From Psychrobacter immobilis (GTDB taxonomy: Bacteria; Pseudomonadota; Gammaproteobacteria; Pseudomonadales; Moraxellaceae), in NCBI GenBank assembly GCA_904846265.1, contig CAJHAA010000001.1, positions 124,001 through 188,000 on the forward strand: a stretch of 64,000 nt of DNA, in the 5' to 3' direction. The notes under the pieces were generated by a model. It made no database searches, was not told where the DNA came from, and saw only the letters and a list, made by a program, of their open reading frames with translations. Numbering within the stretch: position 1 is the first letter of the stretch; every line of letters begins with the position of its first letter. A program made the translations under genes and the position numbers. Of this stretch, positions 58,843 through 64,000 are shown in pieces.

Positions 58843-59481
58843 ATGAGCCAATTACACCCAAACCTAGATATCGACCAAGCAAACCAAGATTTGCAAGGTA
58901 AATCACCAGAAGAGATTGTAGCGTGGGCGCTGACGCAAGCCAAAAACCCAATCATCACCACCAACTTCCGTCCTTATGAGTCAGCGATCTTGCATTTGGT
59001 TGCCAAGCAGCGCCCTGACATCACGGTATTGTGGGTAGATTCAGGTTATAACACCGATGCGACCTATCAATTTGCCAACAAATTGATTCGTGATCTTGAT
59101 CTCAACGTTGTGACTTATATCCCTAAGCAGACCGCTGCACACCGTGACGCGACGATGAATGGCATCCCAGGTATCGATAACCCACAGCATGACGAGTTCA
59201 CAGAGCAAGTTAAACTTGAGCCATTCCGCCGTGCCTTAGATGAGCTAAAGCCAGATGTGTGGTTCAATGCTATTCGTAAAGACCAAACCGAATTCCGCCA
59301 AGGTCTTGACGTACTTAGCTTGTCAAAAGACGGCGTACTAAAAGTAGCCCCATTGTTTGAAAAAACAGATGCTGATTTGGATGTATATCTAGAAGAGCAT
59401 AACTTACCAAACGAGCATGACTACTTTGATCCAACTAAGGTAGAAGAAAGCCGTGAGTGTGGCTTGCATACGCAGCTTTAG
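58843..59481 (+). CDS. cysH: phosphoadenylyl-sulfate (PAPS) reductase
   Basis: A 212-residue reductase of the adenylyl-sulfate family, converting activated sulfate to sulfite with thioredoxin. WVDSGYNTDATYQFAN is the P-loop-like region and ESRECGLHTQL carries the catalytic cysteine near the C-terminus. The paired cysteines (CC and CxxC) that bind the iron-sulfur cluster in APS-type reductases are absent, so the PAPS type is favoured, which would need an APS kinase encoded elsewhere. It is the third gene of the cysI group and is followed by a terminator. Confidence 0.9.
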   Translation: MSQLHPNLDIDQANQDLQGKSPEEIVAWALTQAKNPIITTNFRPYESAILHLVAKQRPDITVLWVDSGYNTDATYQFANKLIRDLDLNVVTYIPKQTAAHRDATMNGIPGIDNPQHDEFTEQVKLEPFRRALDELKPDVWFNAIRKDQTEFRQGLDVLSLSKDGVLKVAPLFEKTDADLDVYLEEHNLPNEHDYFDPTKVEESRECGLHTQL

Positions 59482-59501
59482 GTATTTCGTAGCTTTACGA
59501 T

Positions 59502-59535
59502 AAAAACACTTCTTAGATATAAGAGGTGTTTTTTT
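59502..59535 (+). terminator. terminator after cysH
   Basis: Arms AAACACTTCTTA and TAAGAGGTGTTT with a short loop, followed by TTTT, about 20 bases past the cysH stop. Confidence 0.8.
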
Positions 59536-59637
59536 ATTGTCATAGTAGATTCAATATTCAGTCCCACAAAATTTGAATCTATAATCCAAGTGCTAGCGCT
59601 ACTGCCAAAACAATGAGAACACACGCAAGTATCAAAA

Positions 59638-60453
59638 TTATCGAGCTAACTGCCAACCGCCTTTCTCATCTCTTTTACCCATGACTGCCAAAACCAATAC
59701 TAGACTTAACATCAGTAATAAGTACCAAGAGCCCAGCTTACCCCAACCTACCATATGCCATACATTTGCTTGTGATGGATAACGCCAAATATTGGTAAAA
59801 GTAGCAATATTTTCTGCCAACCAAACCAAAAAAGCGAGGAACAACAGTAATGGTAAAAATGGACATTGATATTGCTTGGTATCACGCAATTGAAGATTGT
59901 TTTTGTGATGGATTTGAAAAAACACTCTGGTTTTCCAAAATAAAATTATCGAAGCGATGAACAATATATTGCGAATATCAGGGACAAAAAACTTAGTGAA
60001 GAAGTTGGCATAAGAAAAAATAACCAATAAACTCACCCATAGTAAACTTGGTAATTCTGTAAAAGAGGCATTAAACAATCTTAAGCCACGCGCTAAAAAA
60101 CTACCTACGGCCGAATACATAAATCCGGCAAAAAATGGCACAGTGGCAATTCTAAAAATTGCTGGTTCAGGATAGTACCAAGAACCAATTTTGGGATGCG
60201 TTAAAAACAGCTCCATTGCCATGGCCATGATATGAAAAATAGCAATGACCCATACCTCACGCGGTGTCTCTAATTTGAAATAAACAAAAAAAACCTGAAT
60301 TATTAAAGCGTATCCCAACAAGAGATCGTAGCGATAGATGCCAAGAACCGACCAGCTTATTTGATGAGTCAGTACAAAAGCCAATAATAAAAGTATGCCA
60401 AACAAAGCAGACGCTAAACTTAGCGCGGCGCCACGCGGAATAATGTTCAACAC
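59638..60453 (-). CDS. DUF817-family membrane protein
   Basis: A 271-residue protein with eight or so hydrophobic segments, matching DUF817: REVWVIAIFHIMAMAMELFL, HPKIGSWYYPEPAIF, and WLAENIATFTNIWRYPSQ. The function of the family is unknown. The start at 60453 follows a poor ribosome site. It is convergent with cysH and divergent from the acyltransferase gene; no functional tie to the sulfur genes is evident. Confidence 0.85.
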   Translation of the reverse strand: MLNIIPRGAALSLASALFGILLLLAFVLTHQISWSVLGIYRYDLLLGYALIIQVFFVYFKLETPREVWVIAIFHIMAMAMELFLTHPKIGSWYYPEPAIFRIATVPFFAGFMYSAVGSFLARGLRLFNASFTELPSLLWVSLLVIFSYANFFTKFFVPDIRNILFIASIILFWKTRVFFQIHHKNNLQLRDTKQYQCPFLPLLLFLAFLVWLAENIATFTNIWRYPSQANVWHMVGWGKLGSWYLLLMLSLVLVLAVMGKRDEKGGWQLAR

Positions 60454-60843
60454 CTTAGATTAGCACTACAATCATATTGACTACCGTTTATTGCTTTAAC
60501 AGCTCGCTTAATACGCTATGGTGAACCATGACATACATCCTCCTCTTCCTCAAAATAGCTTATTATATAAAGTATTCATTAGAGGCCGCCAAACTATAGC
60601 AAATACTCCGCTTAATAGACAATTTTCTATTATTTTTGAATGTCTCTATCTGTATAAAGAAGTCAGCATTTGAATAATTAACGTTTCTTGAACGTTTTAT
60701 TGTCTAACATTGCGGTATTCTATGGCTTGCCTTAGTGGCTGCTCGGCATTAAACCGACGCTATAAAGCCGCATCATGGACAAAGCTACTCATCCTTTTTT
60801 ATTTCCTTATAGGCACTCGCGCTCATCAATATGGATATTTATT
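60454..60843. other. spacer between DUF817 and acyltransferase genes
   Basis: 390 bases, mostly AT-rich. An open stretch from 60775 runs in frame into the acyltransferase gene but is not needed for it. No repeat, RNA or further gene was recognised. Confidence 0.4.
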
Positions 60844-61794
60844 ATGTCTTTTATAAAAAAAATCGATTCACTCTATGAAAAACTGCACGATAAGCTACCA
60901 GCGGTAGGCAAGACCGCCTCTTTTTTAACTGGTACGAGTGTTCTTACTGCCAATAGTGCGATGGTGGGTCTGCCCATCTGGACTTTGGGAGCGGCAAAAG
61001 TATTGACAGGAGCAAAAGCTGCGGATGATGCACTGATTGCGATTACCAAATACTGGATTAATAGTAATAACGCCGTCATTGATCATGCCCTACCTCACAA
61101 AGACTGGCGCATTAACCTGCCTGACGACCTGAGCGAAGACAAGCAGTATCTATTGGTAAGCAACCATCAATCGTGGGTTGATACCAGCATTGTGCAATAT
61201 ATCAGCCAAGATACCCTGCCTTTGACACGGTTTTTTACCAAGTTTAATCTGATTTATATTCCTGTCATCGGTCAAGCCTTTTATTTCTTAGACTTTCCGA
61301 TGATGAAGCGCTTTTCTGCCAAAGCGATGGCCAAAAATCCAGAGCTTAAAAAACAAAACTTGCTTGAGGCTAAGCGTGCTTGTCGTCAATTAAAAAACAA
61401 ACCTTTCGCGCTATTAAACTATTTGGAAGGCACGCGCTTTACCTCAGAAAAACATGACCAACAAAAATCCCCTTATCAGCATTTGCTAAAACCACGGGCT
61501 GGCGGTTTGTCATTAGCAATTAATGCGTTAGGCAATGAGTTGGATTCTATCTTGGACGTGACCATTGTCTACCCAGACGGCGCGCCTGACTATGATGATT
61601 TATGGAAAGGTAATATTCGCCGTTTGGGCGTCGATGTGACTCGCTTAAAGATACCGGACGAATTATTTGCTGCCATCATGGACGGCGGCTATGACCGTGA
61701 TGAAACCACCAAAAAAATGATGTTTGATTGGTTAGAGGATATCTGGCAACAAAAAGATGCCCGTATGACTAAGATGCTGAGTGAGTTTGAGTAG
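60844..61794 (+). CDS. 1-acyl-glycerol-3-phosphate acyltransferase-like (YihG type)
   Basis: A 316-residue membrane-associated acyltransferase of the PlsC family. The catalytic motif is NHQSWVDTS (His-x4-Asp), followed by the second motif region FLDFPMMKR and the substrate-binding LEGTRFT block (E-G-T-R). An N-terminal hydrophobic stretch (ANSAMVGLPIWTLGAAKVL) anchors it. Among PlsC-like proteins, the long form with YPDGAPDYDDLWKGNIRR resembles E. coli YihG, which makes cis-vaccenoyl species. ATG 60844 is preferred over the GTG/ATG extension at 60775. Confidence 0.85.
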   Translation: MSFIKKIDSLYEKLHDKLPAVGKTASFLTGTSVLTANSAMVGLPIWTLGAAKVLTGAKAADDALIAITKYWINSNNAVIDHALPHKDWRINLPDDLSEDKQYLLVSNHQSWVDTSIVQYISQDTLPLTRFFTKFNLIYIPVIGQAFYFLDFPMMKRFSAKAMAKNPELKKQNLLEAKRACRQLKNKPFALLNYLEGTRFTSEKHDQQKSPYQHLLKPRAGGLSLAINALGNELDSILDVTIVYPDGAPDYDDLWKGNIRRLGVDVTRLKIPDELFAAIMDGGYDRDETTKKMMFDWLEDIWQQKDARMTKMLSEFE

Positions 61795-61857
61795 ATTTTG
61801 TACGTGGTCAAATCTCGTTATTGCTAATATCTAATGCAAAAATCTAATCTACATGAC

Positions 61858-61892
61858 AGCCACAAGCTTTGACGTAAGCCTGTGGCTTTTTT
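61858..61892 (+). terminator. terminator after the acyltransferase gene
   Basis: Arms AGCCACAAGCTT and AAGCCTGTGGCT with one mismatch, followed by TTTTT. Confidence 0.75.
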
Positions 61893-62051
61893 AGTTCTGT
61901 ATTTCACGCCTCACCTATTCCCTTTTACATCAAAAACCCTCACCAACATGACAAAAACGAATATGCTAATGCCAATTCGCTACGTGAGCGTATGCCTGTG
62001 ATACATCATAATAGTGACATACCTTACATTGAATGAGTTACAGGTAATCCT

Positions 62052-63656
62052 ATGAACACCTTTCCATTATTTTTTAAATTAGAAGACCGTAAAGTACTCA
62101 TTGTTGGCGGCGGTGATGTGGCGCTACGTAAAGCGGATTTGCTCAGTCGTGCTGGCGCGTGTATTACTGTCCTTGCACCAAGCATTAGCCACGAGATACA
62201 AGCCTTGTTAAGTGATAGCAAGCACGAATTGATTTATAAAAACTATAATAAAACCTATATAACAGACTCGCGCGTCATTATTGCTGCCACTGACGATGAG
62301 ACACTTAACCATCAAATATATGCTGATGCGACGGCATTAAATATCCCTGTAAACGTCGTCGATACGCCGCATTTATGCGATTTTATCTTCCCTGCGATTG
62401 TTGATCGCAATCCAATCGTGATTGGCATATCGTCAAACGGCAAAGCGCCAGTGTTGGCACGTCTATTACGCGCTCGCCTCGAAACCTTGATTCCACAAGG
62501 CTATGGTAAATTGGCAAAGCTTGCTGGGGATTTTCGTAGCGAAGTGAAAACTAAAATACCTACGCTGACAGGACGCAGGCAGTTTTGGGAAAAGGCATTT
62601 GAAGGTCCAGTCAGTCAGCTGATGTTTGCGGGTAATGAAGCTGAAGCGGCGGCACAATTACAAGCCGACTTAGATAAAACAACATCAATTATCAGTGAAA
62701 AAAATATAGAGAATAATATATCCACAGAACCTCAAACCCTACAAAATAATGTAGGCGAAGTCTATATCGTGGGTGCAGGCCCAGGTGACCCAGAGCTGCT
62801 CACTTTTAAAGCACTACGTCTGATGCAGCAAGCCGATATTGTCTATTACGATGCGCTAGTATCACCGCAAGTATTGGATTTATGCCGCCGTGATGCGGAC
62901 AAAGTGTTTGTTGGCAAAAAACGTAGCAATCATGCAGTAGCACAATTAGGCATTAATGAATTGTTGGTCAATAGCGCTAAAGAAGGTCGCCGTGTGGTGC
63001 GTTTAAAGGGCGGTGATCCTTTCATCTTTGGCCGCGGTGGCGAAGAAATTGAGAGTTTGCGTGCGCACAGTATCCCGTATCAAGTCGTACCTGGTATTAC
63101 CGCTGCCAATGCCGCCGCCAGTTATGCTGGCATTCCGCTGACCCATCGTGACCATTCGCAGTCGGTACGTTTTGTCACTGGATTTTTAAAGGCTGGCGCA
63201 CCCAACAGTAACTTTAAGAGCTTTTTGAATACGGATGAAACAGTCGTATTTTATATGGGGTTGCATTCGCTGGTGCGTTTGACGACAGGCTTGATTGATG
63301 CAGGGCGCAGTAGCGACACCCCGATTGCTATAGTCTCCAATGCCAGTATGCCCAATCAGCAGGTATTAACGGGAACGCTTGCCGACATCGTTGAGTTGCA
63401 AGAAAAAAACCAGCTACCCACGCCAGCCTTGCTCATTATGGGAGACGTGGTCGCACTCCATCATGATTTGGCTTGGTATAATTTGCAAAATCAGCAGAAA
63501 AACAACAATAGTGACACCACAGCTAGTAACTGGCTACGTGGTGGGACAGCCGCTACACCAAAGGCAGATCATACTAGCCAGCAAGCCCATGCGTTATCTA
63601 TGGTGGCTAATTTGGCAACGGCTGATGATGGTTTGGAGCAGTTGGTGATTGGTTGA
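62052..63656 (+). CDS. cysG: siroheme synthase CysG (bifunctional)
   Basis: A 534-residue fusion. The N-terminal third (about 1-150) is the NAD-dependent precorrin-2 dehydrogenase/sirohydrochlorin ferrochelatase (VGGGDVALRKADLL, IISSNG-like GISSNGKAPVLARLLRARLE). From about residue 232 comes uroporphyrinogen III methyltransferase (VGAGPGDPELLTFKAL, VRLKGGDPFIFGRGGEE, VPGITAANAAASYAGIPLTH). Together the domains turn uroporphyrinogen III into siroheme, needed by CysI. It is longer than E. coli CysG (457) because of an Asn/Thr-rich linker near 205-230 and a C-terminal extension of about 40 residues. Single gene with its own terminator. Confidence 0.94.
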   Translation: MNTFPLFFKLEDRKVLIVGGGDVALRKADLLSRAGACITVLAPSISHEIQALLSDSKHELIYKNYNKTYITDSRVIIAATDDETLNHQIYADATALNIPVNVVDTPHLCDFIFPAIVDRNPIVIGISSNGKAPVLARLLRARLETLIPQGYGKLAKLAGDFRSEVKTKIPTLTGRRQFWEKAFEGPVSQLMFAGNEAEAAAQLQADLDKTTSIISEKNIENNISTEPQTLQNNVGEVYIVGAGPGDPELLTFKALRLMQQADIVYYDALVSPQVLDLCRRDADKVFVGKKRSNHAVAQLGINELLVNSAKEGRRVVRLKGGDPFIFGRGGEEIESLRAHSIPYQVVPGITAANAAASYAGIPLTHRDHSQSVRFVTGFLKAGAPNSNFKSFLNTDETVVFYMGLHSLVRLTTGLIDAGRSSDTPIAIVSNASMPNQQVLTGTLADIVELQEKNQLPTPALLIMGDVVALHHDLAWYNLQNQQKNNNSDTTASNWLRGGTAATPKADHTSQQAHALSMVANLATADDGLEQLVIG

Positions 63657-63675
63657 ATTATGATTTTTAACTTCC

Positions 63676-63710
63676 AAAAAGCCCTGCTAGTAGATTAGCA
63701 GGGCTTTTTA
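63676..63710. terminator. bidirectional terminator after cysG
   Basis: Arms AAAAAGCCCTGCTA and TAGCAGGGCTTTTT with a six-base loop, between the convergent cysG and DUF4377 genes. Confidence 0.88.
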
Positions 63711-63760
63711 GTATTTAGTATAACGCTATTGATCTTTTATGAGCTATTCGTTTTTAATAA

Positions 63761-64000
63761 TTAAGATTTGGTCTTGTGTTTCTCAATGACTTTTATTAGC
63801 GTGCTATGAATTGATGATGCATCAGCAGGCGGATTGCTAATCGGTGTATTCTTGATGAGCAAAGTGTATTCATAATTAGGTTCAAAATCAAAACCTTCTA
63901 TACTACTATATCGATACTCCCAGTCGGCGTTAGCTTGTTCAGCAGGCTTAGTCAGTAAACATGATTGCGGCGCAACACCGACACAGTCTACTTGATGGTC
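63761..64000 (-). CDS. DUF4377-domain protein (5' part outside the window)
   Basis: The last 79 codons of a minus-strand gene running off the right edge. The frame reads VDCVGVAPQSCLLTK, then WEYRYSSIEGFDFEPNYEY and NPPADASSIHSTL, which are the conserved landmarks of DUF4377, small secreted or lipoprotein domains often next to META/HslJ domains. The paired cysteines probably form a disulfide. The start, signal sequence and any additional domain lie outside the window. Confidence 0.82.
   Translation of the reverse strand, partial: DHQVDCVGVAPQSCLLTKPAEQANADWEYRYSSIEGFDFEPNYEYTLLIKNTPISNPPADASSIHSTLIKVIEKHKTKS

Overview
The window looks like chromosomal DNA of a Moraxellaceae gamma-proteobacterium, most likely Psychrobacter. 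This rests on the AT-rich coding style, the prpB-prpC-acnD methylcitrate cluster, the D/L-lactate utilisation cluster, the lipoprotein sulfate-binding proteins and the overall gene mix. No rRNA or tRNA gene was found to confirm it, so the genus is an inference.

Layout. 1-5099 (minus): methylcitrate cycle genes acnD (cut by the window edge), prpC and prpB, with a small lipoprotein gene between prpC and prpB. 5454-8052 (minus): an NRAMP-fold transporter with a changed metal site, and a LysR regulator. 8290-10071: two membrane-anchored proteins of unknown function that share a C-terminal motif. 10111-10530: a decayed kdpB relic. 10757-13147: a Fur-boxed TonB-dependent receptor. 13700-19576: a four-gene SMC/Wadjet-like (Jet/Mks) cluster in the order D-C-A-B, whose SMC gene is split by a frameshift. 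19768-25713: a LysR gene divergent from lldP-dld-lldD for lactate use. 25960-28630: an orphan tyrosine integrase and about 1.4 kb of decayed DNA flanked by diverged direct repeats. 28634-33290: small secreted proteins, an MtfA-type peptidase, a RhuM gene fused to a beta-barrel tail, a candidate structured RNA, and an N-terminally deleted Anbu protease gene. 33341-44042: a UvrA2-type ATPase, a DUF819 permease, a DEAD-box helicase, a DUF1176 protein, a YghU-type glutathione transferase and a DHA2 efflux pump. 44233-46604: iron storage (two bacterioferritins, bfd, Fur boxes) and an ArsR regulator. 46755-63656: sulfur assimilation (cysA-cysW-cysT, two sulfate-binding lipoproteins, sat, cysI, a DUF934 gene, cysH, cysG), interrupted by an IS200/IS605 element with a nonsense-mutated tnpB. 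The right edge holds part of a DUF4377 gene.

How the genes work together. The cys genes form a near-complete route from sulfate uptake through APS/PAPS and sulfite to sulfide, with CysG supplying the siroheme for CysI; an APS kinase (CysC) is not in the window. The prp genes burn propionyl-CoA, and the lld/dld genes feed lactate electrons to quinone. The two bacterioferritins appear to divide ferroxidase and heme duties, with Bfd as the reductant partner for iron release. The most interesting system is the SMC-based Wadjet-like cluster, expected to act against plasmids if the split jetC still works. Several loci show gene decay (kdpB, anbu, rhuM, tnpB, integrase surroundings).
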